Below the pieces are notes generated by a model. That model was not told where the DNA came from. It did no database searches and saw only the letters and a program-made list of their open reading frames with translations. A stretch of 64,000 bases of DNA from the NCBI RefSeq assembly GCF_004212215.1, contig NZ_QVFV01000010.1, positions 1-64,000 of the forward strand, written 5' to 3'. This DNA comes from Leptolyngbya iicbica LK (lineage in GTDB: Bacteria > Cyanobacteriota > Cyanobacteriia > Phormidesmidales > Phormidesmidaceae). This document shows positions 36,600 through 46,058 of the stretch, piece by piece (positions within the stretch are counted from its first letter, which is position 1; each line of letters begins with the position of its first letter). The position numbers and the translations under genes are program-made.

Positions 36600-36923
36600 A
36601 TGGGGAAAATGGTTCCTTCCCAGCATATGAATCCCTTTTCTCCCGTGCCGCCAACCTGGTCTGAGTCTGCCGTGCATGCCTACCAGTTTGGCTGTCCCCG
36701 CTGCGGGGCTAACGTTTCTGAGTCGGCCGCAGTGTGGATTAATCGCCGCTCGCCCGTTTATACCGATGGGCATCGCCGAAAGTGGCAAGAGTTTTATCAA
36801 TGTGGCGAATGCCAATCAGCCTGGTGGGCCTGGAGCAGCGATCGCCCCCCCACCGAATGGAGCGGGCAGCACGACGAAACCGATGAGCCCGCCGACATCA
36901 CTGACGATCCGTTTGACTTTTAA
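36600..36923 (+). CDS. Small zinc-ribbon protein, cyanobacterial
   Basis: A 107-residue protein with two Cys pairs, CPRCGA and CGEC, about 45 residues apart, forming a probable zinc ribbon. The segment AVWINRRSPVYTDGHRRKWQEFYQCGECQSAWWAWSSDRPP is Trp/Arg-rich. I recall similar uncharacterised cyanobacterial proteins. The start is uncertain: ATGs at 36600, 36609 and 36627 are all possible, and the frame opens at 36519 inside the 5' end of the HNH gene on the other strand. Its stop lies 5 nt before rbsK, so the two are probably cotranscribed. Confidence 0.75.
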   Translation: MGKMVPSQHMNPFSPVPPTWSESAVHAYQFGCPRCGANVSESAAVWINRRSPVYTDGHRRKWQEFYQCGECQSAWWAWSSDRPPTEWSGQHDETDEPADITDDPFDF

Positions 36924-36928
36924 CCGCC

Positions 36929-37861
36929 ATGACGATTCTGGTGTGCGGCAGTTTGAATATGGATTTGGTGGTGCGATCGCCTCGCCTACCCCAACCCGGT
37001 GAAACCTTGACCGGCCACAGTTTCGCGACCATTCCCGGCGGCAAGGGAGCGAACCAAGCGGTCGCCGCCGCCCGTCAAAGCATCAGTACAGCGATGGTAG
37101 GGCGCGTCGGGGCCGACGATTTTGGCCATCAGTTACGCCATGCGCTAGCGGTTGATGGCATCAATATTGACGCCGTCCAAGTGGATGCCGAAACCTACAC
37201 CGGCATCGCCACCATCACCGTGGCCGAGTCAGGCGAAAACCAAATCGTCATTGTGCCGGGAGCCAATGGTCGGGTCAATGCAGCAGATCTCACCCACTTG
37301 AAGAGCCGGTTCGCCACGGCTCAGCTACTGCTGTTGCAATGCGAAATTCCAGCGGCGATCGTGGCACAAGCGGCCCAACTGGCCCATGCCGCTGGCGTTA
37401 CCGTGATACTCGATCCGGCCCCGGTGCCAGCCATGGACTTGCGCCCAATCTATCCATTCATCGACATTCTGACGCCTAATCAAGTCGAAGCCGCGCAACT
37501 CACAGGAAGGTCGGTCAACAATTTGCTTGAAGCCGAGAAGGCGATCGCTCACCTCCAACAGCAAGGAGCCACCACCGTTCTCATCAAACTGGGCGAGCAA
37601 GGCGTCCTCTGCGGGACTCCTCAGGAAACCTTTCATATACCCGCCTTTCCTGTCTCGGTAGTGGATACCGTGGCCGCTGGCGATGCCTTTAACGGTGGCC
37701 TCGCGGTGGCGATCGCTGAGGGGAGATCGCTCCAACAGGCAGTCATTTGGGCTTCAGCAACCGCCGCATTGTCGGTGAGCCAAGCCGGGGCACAACCATC
37801 AATGCCCACGCGATCGCAAGTCGGTGACTTCTTAACACAGGCAGATGCCGCCATTGACTAA
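36929..37861 (+). CDS. rbsK: Ribokinase
   Basis: A 310-residue PfkB-family sugar kinase. It has the N-terminal GSLNMDLVVR and IPGGKGANQAVAAARQ (substrate site) and the C-terminal DTVAAGDAFNGGLAVA with catalytic Asp and anion hole. It phosphorylates ribose to ribose 5-phosphate in the cytoplasm. The LNMD and GGKGANQA signatures favour ribokinase over fructokinase. It follows the zinc-ribbon gene by 5 nt. The nucleoside transporter nearby could supply ribose after nucleoside cleavage (inference). Confidence 0.92.
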   Translation: MTILVCGSLNMDLVVRSPRLPQPGETLTGHSFATIPGGKGANQAVAAARQSISTAMVGRVGADDFGHQLRHALAVDGINIDAVQVDAETYTGIATITVAESGENQIVIVPGANGRVNAADLTHLKSRFATAQLLLLQCEIPAAIVAQAAQLAHAAGVTVILDPAPVPAMDLRPIYPFIDILTPNQVEAAQLTGRSVNNLLEAEKAIAHLQQQGATTVLIKLGEQGVLCGTPQETFHIPAFPVSVVDTVAAGDAFNGGLAVAIAEGRSLQQAVIWASATAALSVSQAGAQPSMPTRSQVGDFLTQADAAID

Positions 37862-37950
37862 CGTTCATGGCGTAATCGCAGCTGACCGTATTGTGTATTG
37901 GGTAGAACTCAGCACAGATTGTTGCTAGAGCTGTCTCAATTGCAGCAAAC

Positions 37951-37981
37951 AAAAAGACGCTTCGCCAAACGCAAAGCGTCT
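37951..37981 (-). terminator. Intrinsic terminator of the SH3-like protein gene
   Basis: Stem AGACGCTT/AAGCGTCT (37955-37962 and 37974-37981), 11-nt loop; on the minus strand it is followed by TTTTTG. It lies about 60 nt past the stop of the gene at 38042-38728 and could also serve the convergent rbsK transcript. Confidence 0.8.
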
Positions 37982-38041
37982 CATAAAGTCAGAAAAAATC
38001 GTCTTCTAACGTTTGAGCAAATGAGCAAACTGGTACCGACT

Positions 38042-38728
38042 TTAGATTGGCCGCTCACAGTCTTCCGGCGGATATTCCTCCACAATCTTCGTGCTCAAAT
38101 TCCCAGAAAAGAACGGCACCCACGCTTGATTGCCATCAAAAATATCCACTAAAACAAAGGCATTGCGACCGTGGTCTACTACAACTTTTTGCGGAGGATA
38201 GCTGGCATACGCAATATCCCCCGGAACATAGTTGGCATTTAGCGCCGTATCAAAATCAGGTCGGCCATAAAGATTAGTCGGCTCTAAAACGAAGTAACAG
38301 AGCCGATCATCACCGCTGCCACCCGGAAAACCCGAAGCATTGACGCCAGGACTGGGGCAATCTGCCAGATCAACCAAGACGGGGGCATTCTCCCCTTTTG
38401 GAAAACGAGGCACCCAGCCGACCGTGCCATCGAAACCCGCAACTTTTACAAATGAATTGCCATCTTTCGTCCCATCCCAAAACCAGTAAGACTTGATGGG
38501 ATTAGCAGTCGCATAAGCAACGTCTTCCACGTTATACCGACCAATCACTTCTGAGTGAAAAGACGGATGCGAGTACATCTCGGTCTCAATTTGAATACTG
38601 AAACAATAAGGGCTGACATTATGCCCAGAGCTTTGGGCCGTCTGCGAAATCAGAGCTAACGAGCTAGCCCAAAATCCCATTCCCAACAAAGCAACGGATT
38701 TGCGCCAGGGCAGTTTTGCGAGATTCAT
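38042..38728 (-). CDS. Secreted protein with two SH3b-like repeats
   Basis: A 228-residue exported protein from the ATG at 38728 (MNLAKLPWRKSVALLGMGFW), with a typical signal peptide. The mature part has two similar beta units: YCFSIQIETEMYSHPSFHSEVIGRY...VGWVPRF and LCYFVLEPTNLYGRPDFDTALNANY...QAWVPFF. The spacing of the Tyr/Pro and WVP motifs resembles bacterial SH3b domains. Each unit has a Cys pair that may form a disulphide. It may bind the cell wall or a periplasmic partner. No named family is recognised. Confidence 0.7.
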   Translation of the reverse strand: MNLAKLPWRKSVALLGMGFWASSLALISQTAQSSGHNVSPYCFSIQIETEMYSHPSFHSEVIGRYNVEDVAYATANPIKSYWFWDGTKDGNSFVKVAGFDGTVGWVPRFPKGENAPVLVDLADCPSPGVNASGFPGGSGDDRLCYFVLEPTNLYGRPDFDTALNANYVPGDIAYASYPPQKVVVDHGRNAFVLVDIFDGNQAWVPFFSGNLSTKIVEEYPPEDCERPI

Positions 38729-39612
38729 GTAATTTTCTTCTCTCCACAACATCAAAACGTTGAAATGCATATGGCCGACAAACAGCTTGAGATGAGACTC
38801 AGAACTCATCCCCTAGCAAATGCCTGTGGCCAGGTAATGAAGCAATTGAGAATCTGGTCTCGAGATAGCCATCTTTAGGGAAACAAGAAATCATTAGTCA
38901 CTCAGCTAGCCGATCGCGCCACCTTCGTGCCCACCCGGCTTGGCGGACTCATCAGTAACTAGCGCGAGAGTTATCTACGCTGGATCAGATCAGCTCAGCA
39001 GTACATGAGTGCTATTGCACAACAATAAAACCTGCTGACGGTAGACTTTTTTGATTACACGATATATTTCCAGGATTTCGGAATTTAGGCAATAGTAAAC
39101 CAATTTTTTTAAAACAGACCTCACGAGTTTATAAAATTACTTTTAGAACGAGAAAATCGATCAGGAAGGGAATCGTGAGCCCCTTTTTCAGTATTTTTGT
39201 CCTAATAAACTGATCAAGGACGTTAGCTTAGTTCACACTCTCCTGCACCAGAAAGTTGGTCGCAGCTGTCTAGTGATCCCTGCAGCTCAAGGGGCTGAGT
39301 CTTTTACAGAGTGAATAGAAATCAGCATGGCGCGCTAGATCCTATGCAGTTTTCACAATTATCAATTGATTCAACCGGTCAGTCGTCGCTCTGCTTTTAG
39401 TAACAATGTTCTAGCGATTCTGCAGCTGATTTCTGAATATCTTAGATTTGAGTGATCAGTCTGGCCAACTTCATCAATATGATTGAAGGTTGCAAGGTTG
39501 TCGTGGAATTAGGCGTATCGCGACTACCAGCCATCGACAAAAGTTGACTACAGCAAAATAAGTCAGCGCCCCCACAGCAGCGATCGCTTAGCCCTCATCT
39601 GCACTTGCGTGA
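38729..39612. other. Long gene-free region
   Basis: About 880 bp without a supported gene on either strand. The middle part (39030-39180) is AT-rich with short T and A runs. I see no tRNA, no strong hairpin with a T tract and no repeat shared with the rest of the window. It may contain a decayed gene or an unrecognised small RNA. Confidence 0.5.
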
Positions 39613-40104
39613 TTAGCGGCGATACTCTTTTGCCCAGCGCTGTTGCAGCAACCAGATACCGCCCACACTGGCAGCACTCACCCAGGCAAAGCGACCACTC
39701 TGCAGATGACCCGTGAGCAGACAGAGACCCCCAGCAATGAACAAGATGAAAGTGACGCTGCCCGCGATCGCGACCATGGCGCGAATTGCTTGGGTGGCGG
39801 CCAACATTTGAGCCGCCAAGTCGTCTCCTGCTGGCATCGGCACTGCCGCTTTGAGAGCCGCTTGAAAAGAGTCGTACTTGGCAGGGTCAACTTGGTAATA
39901 GGTGCCGAGTTCCTCATCCCGCAGGTCGCGCACCGAGTAGAGTCCGAACTGCTTGGCCTGGGCGATCGCCTGGCGAATCTGCCGTTTGGTTGCCAGCGAG
40001 CGAAACGTTTCAAAAATCGACTCGCGATAGACGCCCGTTCTGGCCATCTCTAAAATGCGCTGACTCAGTTCAGTTTCTGAGAGACGGGGAGCAAGTGGCG
40101 ACAT
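39613..40104 (-). CDS. Membrane protein of unknown function
   Basis: A 163-residue protein from the ATG at 40104. The first ~100 residues are a soluble helical domain (LSETELSQRILEMARTGVYRESIFETFRSLATKRQIRQAI) that looks like a small winged-helix or helical bundle. Two membrane segments follow (~108-130 and ~138-155: AIRAMVAIAGSVTFILFIAGGLCLL; FAWVSAASVGGIWLL). The short basic C-terminus (RWAKEYRR) is probably cytoplasmic. It lies just downstream of the large coiled-coil/TPR gene (gap ~85 nt) on the same strand, so the two may work together. No family recognised. Confidence 0.65.
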   Translation of the reverse strand: MSPLAPRLSETELSQRILEMARTGVYRESIFETFRSLATKRQIRQAIAQAKQFGLYSVRDLRDEELGTYYQVDPAKYDSFQAALKAAVPMPAGDDLAAQMLAATQAIRAMVAIAGSVTFILFIAGGLCLLTGHLQSGRFAWVSAASVGGIWLLQQRWAKEYRR

Positions 40105-40189
40105 CACACGGTGAGGATGAACAGAAGCAATAACGAAGATCGGAGCAGGTGGTCTTCAATCCTCCCGGTGAGGATGAGCATTGCCAGCC

Positions 40190-43027
40190 TTACAAGCCAA
40201 CCAGTTCGCGGAACCAATCATCGTTGCGGAGATCGGCAAAGGTGTCTTCCATTTGGGCGTCGGCTCGTAGATTAGGATCAAGTCGCACCGCCAGTTGTAA
40301 GTTTTCTAGCGCAACATCATATTCGCGCTGCATCGTGTAACAAAGCGCCTTGTGATACAACGCCTTGGCGTAATCAGGATCGATGTCGAGGGCGCGATCG
40401 AAACTGGTAAGCGCTTCTTCATCACGGCCCAACTTCATCAAAGCCAGCCCTTGATTGTCCCAAGCTTTGGGCGCTTGAGGATTAAAGCGGGTGGCTTTAT
40501 CAAAGGACGATAGTGCTTCTTCAAATCGCTCCAGTTCCAGCGCCGCCAAGCCCCGATTGAGCCAGGCCACCGCATCGTTAGCTTGGATTTCGGTCGCTTT
40601 ATCAAAGGATTGGAAGGCCTCGGTATGTTGCTGCAGGACGCCGTAGGAGACACCGCGATTGACCCAGGCTTCTTGGTAATCGGGCTTAATGGTGAGAGCT
40701 TTGTCGAAGGCAGCGATCGCTTCTTCCCGGCGGCGGAGGCGGCCCAACACCATGCCTCGATTGACCCAGGCTTTGGCATCGTCAGGGTTGAGCATCAGCA
40801 CTTTGTCGAAAGCTTCCAGCGCCTCTTCGTAGCGTTTCAGCTCTTTCAGGGCTTGGCCTTTTTGGAACTGCGCCGCGATTTGATCGGGAACGAGTTCGAG
40901 CACTTGGTCAAAAGCCGCGATCGCTTCCTCCTGGCGGTCTAATCCCACTAGGGCCAGGGCTTGGTTGAGCCAGACTTCGGCATTCTCAGGCTGAATCGTC
41001 AGCGCCTCGGTGTATTGTTCCAGCGCAGCCGCGTAGTTTTCGTCGGCGAGATATTGATTCGCCGCTTCGATGCGCTCTTCCGCCGAGAGGAAGAGATTGG
41101 GGCGATTGTCTCGCAGGCGCTGTACTAAACCCGAAACGGTTTCAAGCTGCTGCTGTGTCGTCGCCATAAAGCTGTTGGCGACATATTCCGGGGCGAGTTC
41201 GCCCAGTCGCCGCATGATGGCTTCTTTTTCCCCTTGGGCTTCGGCTTGCAGGGTAATCAGCCGCTCCTGCACGGTGCGCTTCACCTCTTCGAGGTCGGCA
41301 ATTACATCGGTGCGACCCGCAGCAATGTCTTTCTGCAACTCGGTCAGTTGGTTGCTAAAGTCAGTCTCAATTTCGGTGAGGCGCTGGCGGGCTTGTTCTT
41401 GGCGGGTGGCCGATTCACTTTCGAGGGCGCTGACATGCTCCGTCAGGCGCTGGTCGAAGCCGTCGAGTTTGTCGAGCATGCGATCGCGTCGATCAAAGAT
41501 TACGTCACGCACTTCGTTCATTTGGCGTCCGACTTCATCTTCCATGCGCACCAGGCTTTCCAGCGCGACGGTGGCGCGATCGCGACTTTCGCCCTGCAAC
41601 TGTTTCAGCGTCTCAGACAGTTCAGTAGCGGTCTGCTGCACAGATTCCCAGGTAACCGTTTTGTTCTCATCCAGATCAGCCAGCATGTCGCTGAGCTGCC
41701 GCCGAAACTCGTCGGCACTGCCGGTCAGTTGGCCTAGGGCATCAGATTTCTGCTCATCCACTTCGTCTTGCAACGCGGTGAAGCGATTGAGAAATTCATC
41801 GGCAGATTGCTGCATGTCGGCCAAAATCTGGGCTTTGCCGGCATCAATTTCGCCCTGATAGTTGCTGAATTGGCCCAAAAAGTCGTCGAGCGATCGCCGC
41901 AAATCCGACAGAGTGTTGGCACGTTGGGCCAGCACTTCGTCCTTAATCTGGCGAAACTGTTCTTCAAAATCTTGGATGGAGCGCTCCATGGTCTGCAGCG
42001 CCAAGTCGCGATGGCCCAGGGTGCTCGCCTGCATTTCATCCAGTTGGCGATCGACGGATTTTTGGCGATCGCTCATGGCATCCATTACCCGCTGCTGATA
42101 CTGCTCTAGCTGGGCTTCCAGATTGTCTCGCAGGGTCTCAAAGTACGGAGCAAACTCTTCCCGCAGCTTATCCAGGTCGGCCAGAGTGCGATCGCGGGTC
42201 GTCTCCACTGCCGTCGTCAGTTCCTGCATCTGGGCCGCAAAGTCGGTAGAAGAGGCCGCCATTGTGGACAACGTATCGCCCTTGGTCGCGGCAACCTCAT
42301 CGGCCATGGCCTTTAGCTGCTGCTGAAAATCCTGCGCATTAGCCTGCACGGCAGCAAGCACAGCCGCCGTTTGCTCAGCGGTATCAGTATCAATGCTGGC
42401 GGCCCGCCCTTCCATACGCTGTTTAATCAGACTGGCCTGTTCTTCAACATTGCTTTCTAAATCTGCCAAGGTTTTAGAGAGCAGGGTTACCTGCTTTTCC
42501 CAATCTTCCAGCGTATTCGCTTTGGAATCATTAACTTCAGAGAGGGCCTGATTCAGCACGCGGCGCTTTTCGTTCAGCAGATCCTTAAAGGCTTCGGCAT
42601 CTTGCTCGATATCGTCGCTAATGTCTTCCGCGTCTTTCAGCACGTTATTCAGTTCGCGGGTCGCCGTGCGAATCTTGTGCTCCAGATCGGACATTTGATT
42701 GAGCTGGGTGCGGACAGCAGTCGCCACCTCTTGCACGACCGAACGGCGCAAAAACCACAGCATCGCCACCCCTAACACCAGCAGCAGCGCCAATGCCGTC
42801 AGCAAAATCGCGACGAGGGTGGTCGCGCGAGTAAAGGCCAAGTTCGCCTCTTGCTGCAGCCGTTCGAGTTCGGCCTGTTCGTCAGCGGTGGAACTTTGAG
42901 CGATCGCCGGAGCCGGAGCCAGGGTCAAGGTCGCAGTGGGAACAATGCCGCCCCCTACCAGGCACAGCGCCACCAACACACTGTCACGCAATAACTCGGT
43001 TAAGGAAAAGGTAAAACGATGCCGCAT
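40190..43027 (-). CDS. Large membrane-anchored coiled-coil/TPR protein with 29-residue repeats
   Basis: A 945-residue protein from the ATG at 43027; a GTG five codons earlier, at 43042, is possible. Residues 1-45 look like a signal peptide (ending APAIAQS), and ~68-93 are a membrane helix (TTLVAILLTALALLLVLGVAML). Residues ~95-610 are a charged helical region. Within it a 29-residue repeat, consensus (K/R)xxxLxxLxxxxxDFxxQLxxLxxEVxxx, occurs nine times without gaps at 340-600, three times at 220-306 and once at 169-197. Residues ~650-935 hold eight TPR units. If the N-terminal part is cleaved, the long rod and TPRs could lie on either side of the membrane; topology is uncertain. The repeat resembles a mixed heptad/hendecad coiled coil. 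Function unknown; a scaffold role is likely. Confidence 0.85.
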   Translation of the reverse strand: MRHRFTFSLTELLRDSVLVALCLVGGGIVPTATLTLAPAPAIAQSSTADEQAELERLQQEANLAFTRATTLVAILLTALALLLVLGVAMLWFLRRSVVQEVATAVRTQLNQMSDLEHKIRTATRELNNVLKDAEDISDDIEQDAEAFKDLLNEKRRVLNQALSEVNDSKANTLEDWEKQVTLLSKTLADLESNVEEQASLIKQRMEGRAASIDTDTAEQTAAVLAAVQANAQDFQQQLKAMADEVAATKGDTLSTMAASSTDFAAQMQELTTAVETTRDRTLADLDKLREEFAPYFETLRDNLEAQLEQYQQRVMDAMSDRQKSVDRQLDEMQASTLGHRDLALQTMERSIQDFEEQFRQIKDEVLAQRANTLSDLRRSLDDFLGQFSNYQGEIDAGKAQILADMQQSADEFLNRFTALQDEVDEQKSDALGQLTGSADEFRRQLSDMLADLDENKTVTWESVQQTATELSETLKQLQGESRDRATVALESLVRMEDEVGRQMNEVRDVIFDRRDRMLDKLDGFDQRLTEHVSALESESATRQEQARQRLTEIETDFSNQLTELQKDIAAGRTDVIADLEEVKRTVQERLITLQAEAQGEKEAIMRRLGELAPEYVANSFMATTQQQLETVSGLVQRLRDNRPNLFLSAEERIEAANQYLADENYAAALEQYTEALTIQPENAEVWLNQALALVGLDRQEEAIAAFDQVLELVPDQIAAQFQKGQALKELKRYEEALEAFDKVLMLNPDDAKAWVNRGMVLGRLRRREEAIAAFDKALTIKPDYQEAWVNRGVSYGVLQQHTEAFQSFDKATEIQANDAVAWLNRGLAALELERFEEALSSFDKATRFNPQAPKAWDNQGLALMKLGRDEEALTSFDRALDIDPDYAKALYHKALCYTMQREYDVALENLQLAVRLDPNLRADAQMEDTFADLRNDDWFRELVGL

Positions 43028-43293
43028 CGGTCTCGCGATCACACTCTAGGAAAGGCTTCGTTTAAGGATACTCAAAGTACCCCCCAACGATACGCCTAGC
43101 ATACCGTGAAGCTTTGACCGACAGCGCAGCATCCATCGCCGGGAAACCTTGGACATGACATCGCAAGTGGGTCAGATCTTTACAGGCGATGAAACCGCGC
43201 GATCGCTCCCTGACAAGCCTCCCAGCTTGAGGAGAAACACAAGCAGTCCAGTCAGCAATCAGCGTCCCCAATTTACCAACTCAATCTGGATAA

Positions 43294-44664
43294 TTAAGCT
43301 TGGCGCTGATTGCGATGTTTCCACGCAAGGCTAAGGATTTGGCCCCATGTGCGATTCACCCGTTTGGGCGTGCATTGCAGCAATTCCGACAATTCGCCCG
43401 CATCCATTTCCTGCTGCCCTGCGCGGACTTGCGTGCGCCGCAGTTGCAAAAGTTGCTGCTGTAGCGGATTAAGGGTCGCCACAAAGCTATCCCACTCATC
43501 CGACGAGAGGCCGAGATTATGCTCCAAGTCGATGCCCAACCATTGATGCACCATCTGCCAGTTGTGGACTTGGGCAAATTTTTCAACGTGATATTTAAAG
43601 CGCTGTTGCAGGTAGTCGCGTTGACGCGCAGTTAAGTCGAGAATTTCGTCAATTTCCGCCGCTGGGAGATCTTGCAGCCGCAGCACAAAATAGTCGATGC
43701 AGTCAGGCTGATCTTGCTCTTCCAAATATTCAATCAGCTCTTGAATGATGCGATCGCGCAACACCTGATCCGCCGGATCTTCAGCTTCGGTCACCATTTG
43801 CTCACGCACCTGTTGCAGTGCGGGCGAGCGGTTTTGACTCTCCATCTCGTCTGACCGCGCCGATTCCATGGCCCGCTCAATATCGACGGACGTTTCATCG
43901 GGCTGTCTGCGGGCAAAGGTCTGCGCTCGCAAGACGATGATCTGCTGATTCACCGCACCAGGAATGGTGATGCGCCGCTTGGCATACTGTTCACAAAAGG
44001 TCATGTATTCCGACAGTTGCAGCCGCGTCTTGGGGGAGTAGTCGTCAGCCACGTCGTTCTCCCGCCGAAAGGCTTTCAGCGCTTCAATATAAAATCCTTG
44101 TAAAAAGTCTTCGAGCAGGGTGTAGCGCCCTTCAAATCCCAGTCGGGCCTGACGGGGTGCGATGTAGCGATAAGCGATCGCACTCAGGGTACTGTGCAGC
44201 TCCACTCGGCCCCGCTGCGAACCCAAGTTGAAATATTTAAGACATTTAGTAATGCGATGACGGGCCAGCGATCGCTGCCAGTGCACCACCTCACCCGAAG
44301 ATTGGATGCGGCGGCTCATGCGGCAAATGCGATCGACTTCGCTAGCAATCCGGGTCGCCACTTGTTTAAGGCTGCTGACCCGTTCCGGCAGTTCGCGCCG
44401 AAATTCCACCATAATCCAATCGATAAATGCCGGATCGGGAGGCGGGGGCGCAGGCGGTTCTGAGGCAGCGGCAGGGGCTGTCGTCGTTGAAGTAACGACC
44501 TCTCCGTGACCCACAGCTAAGTTGCGAGTCGTCGATTGATCGGCAGACGGCTGAGATTGTTGCGCACACAGGGGTGCATTAGAAATAGAAGATATTGAGC
44601 GAATCATAAGCTTGGGTAGTGCACAGAACAGAGTTGGGCGATCGCCTGCCAGCAGAGCAATCAT
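43294..44664 (-). CDS. HetZ-related protein
   Basis: A 456-residue protein. After a low-complexity N-terminus (residues ~25-75, Ser/Thr/Pro-rich) it contains blocks that match the cyanobacterial HetZ family as I know it: VVHWQRSLARHRITKCLKYFNLGSQRGRVELHSTLSAIAYRYIAP, LLEDFLQGFYIEALKAFRREN, and LSEYMTFCEQYAKRRITIPG. The C-terminal part (LELLQCTPKRVNRTW-type helix-turn-helix, here LSELLQCTPKRVNRTWGQIL) suggests DNA binding. HetZ acts in heterocyst commitment in Anabaena, while homologues in species without heterocysts have unknown roles. The ATG at 44664 has AAGG upstream; a later ATG at 44607 is possible. Confidence 0.75.
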   Translation of the reverse strand: MIALLAGDRPTLFCALPKLMIRSISSISNAPLCAQQSQPSADQSTTRNLAVGHGEVVTSTTTAPAAASEPPAPPPPDPAFIDWIMVEFRRELPERVSSLKQVATRIASEVDRICRMSRRIQSSGEVVHWQRSLARHRITKCLKYFNLGSQRGRVELHSTLSAIAYRYIAPRQARLGFEGRYTLLEDFLQGFYIEALKAFRRENDVADDYSPKTRLQLSEYMTFCEQYAKRRITIPGAVNQQIIVLRAQTFARRQPDETSVDIERAMESARSDEMESQNRSPALQQVREQMVTEAEDPADQVLRDRIIQELIEYLEEQDQPDCIDYFVLRLQDLPAAEIDEILDLTARQRDYLQQRFKYHVEKFAQVHNWQMVHQWLGIDLEHNLGLSSDEWDSFVATLNPLQQQLLQLRRTQVRAGQQEMDAGELSELLQCTPKRVNRTWGQILSLAWKHRNQRQA

Positions 44665-45165
44665 CAACCCTTGAGAAGTAACCCTACTTTATCTAGAGTG
44701 CCCAAATCGGTGGCGTAATCATGTGGCACTCTTTGCATCTGTGCCAGTTGAGTGGACATTTGAACTCAGTGTTGTTGAGGAAAGCGCGTCGTCTCTAACA
44801 GCGAAATCCGTTCAAAACAAAGGGCTACAGGCCACTTAGCATCAGTAAAATTGCAGAAGATCCGGCAAAGGAGCGATCGCTGACTCCAGAGACAATCAAC
44901 ACAGTGGTCACCCCCTTCCGGAATCCAGTTTCATAACGGTGAATAGTCGGATTTCTCAAACTGACCTCGTATTCGCGAGCCCCGTTGTGCCCGGTAGCGA
45001 GCCGCTGAGAAGGCTGTTACAACTTATTTCACTCCCCATCTCTGGGGTTAGCCTCTAGAAATGGCCATGACGCACGCCTAACCACGAATAGCTTCAGCAG
45101 GCATTCACGCATCCACCCAGCTACCCAACCACGCGCCTTGACCAGGATTGCTATTGCTGGACGCC
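44665..45165. other. Gene-free intergenic region
   Basis: About 500 bp between the HetZ-like gene and trpA. No ORF, repeat or tRNA is supported. A short hairpin (CCCC ATCTCT GGGG) near 45035 is the only structure noted. Confidence 0.45.
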
Positions 45166-45969
45166 TTATCCCGCTTTGACGGCTTGTCCGAGCTCTTTAC
45201 AAAAGGCTTCTAGGTCGGTCAGCCCAGCTTGCGGATCATCAGTGTTGGCTAGACGCTTCACAAAAGCGCTGCCCACGACTACGCCATCAGCTCCCCAAGA
45301 GCGTAATTGCGCTGCCTGCTCTGGTTGAGATACACCAAAGCCCACGGCTACGGGCTTATCCGTCAAACTGTGCAACTCGTCCAGCAGTTCTTTGACCCGA
45401 CTCTGAATCTCCGTGCGCATGCCGGTGACGCCGGTGACGCTGACCAAATAAATGAAGCCTTGGGACTTTTCGGCGATCGCCTGAATCCGTTCTTTAGGAC
45501 TTGTGGGTGCCACTAACAAAATGACCTCAATGCCGTGCTGAGTCGCCGACTCCAACACGCCACTCACTTCTTCTAACGGTAAGTCAGGGACCACCAGGCC
45601 CTTGGCTCCGGCAGCCGCAATGTCTTGAAAGAAGGTATCGATGCCCCGATTCAAAATCGGATTGTAGTAAGTGAACAGAATAATGGGGGCTTGCAGTTCG
45701 GGGGAGACGGTTTTGACCAGTTCCAGCACGTCATCTAGCGTCGTCCCTTTTTGTAGAGCGCGCGTCGCTGCCGCCTGAATCACAGGTCCGTCCGCTAACG
45801 GATCAGAGTAGGGGACACCCAATTCCAAAAAGTCAGCGCCATTGCTATCCAACGTTTTGAGGGCAGCAGCCGTCGTTGCCAGATCAGGGTCACCTGCCGT
45901 CACAAAGGGAATCAGAGCACATTGCTGGCGATCGCGGAGTGCCTGGAACTGCTCAGAAACCGACTTCAT
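45166..45969 (-). CDS. trpA: Tryptophan synthase alpha subunit
   Basis: A 267-residue TIM-barrel enzyme that cleaves indole-3-glycerol phosphate to indole and glyceraldehyde 3-phosphate and channels indole to TrpB. The active-site block [19 protein letters not shown] carries the catalytic Glu and Asp. Typical regions [21 protein letters not shown] and [11 protein letters not shown] are intact. The ATG ([14 protein letters not shown]) fits the family. It lies 89 nt downstream of a DUF3007 gene on the same strand, an arrangement I recall from other cyanobacteria. trpB is not in the window. Confidence 0.97.
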   Translation of the reverse strand: MKSVSEQFQALRDRQQCALIPFVTAGDPDLATTAAALKTLDSNGADFLELGVPYSDPLADGPVIQAAATRALQKGTTLDDVLELVKTVSPELQAPIILFTYYNPILNRGIDTFFQDIAAAGAKGLVVPDLPLEEVSGVLESATQHGIEVILLVAPTSPKERIQAIAEKSQGFIYLVSVTGVTGMRTEIQSRVKELLDELHSLTDKPVAVGFGVSQPEQAAQLRSWGADGVVVGSAFVKRLANTDDPQAGLTDLEAFCKELGQAVKAG

Positions 45970-46058
45970 ACCCTCATCCTCTCAACGCTAGACCGTTCAT
46001 CAACCCATACAGCAATCTAGGGCAAGACGGAGCCCGAGTCTACTGGTCAGCGCCCCAT

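Noticed and set aside
41070-41858. 262-residue plus-strand ORF opposite the coiled-coil gene
   Set aside because: It has a Ser/Arg/Cys-rich composition caused by the repetitive sense gene; no domain is seen.
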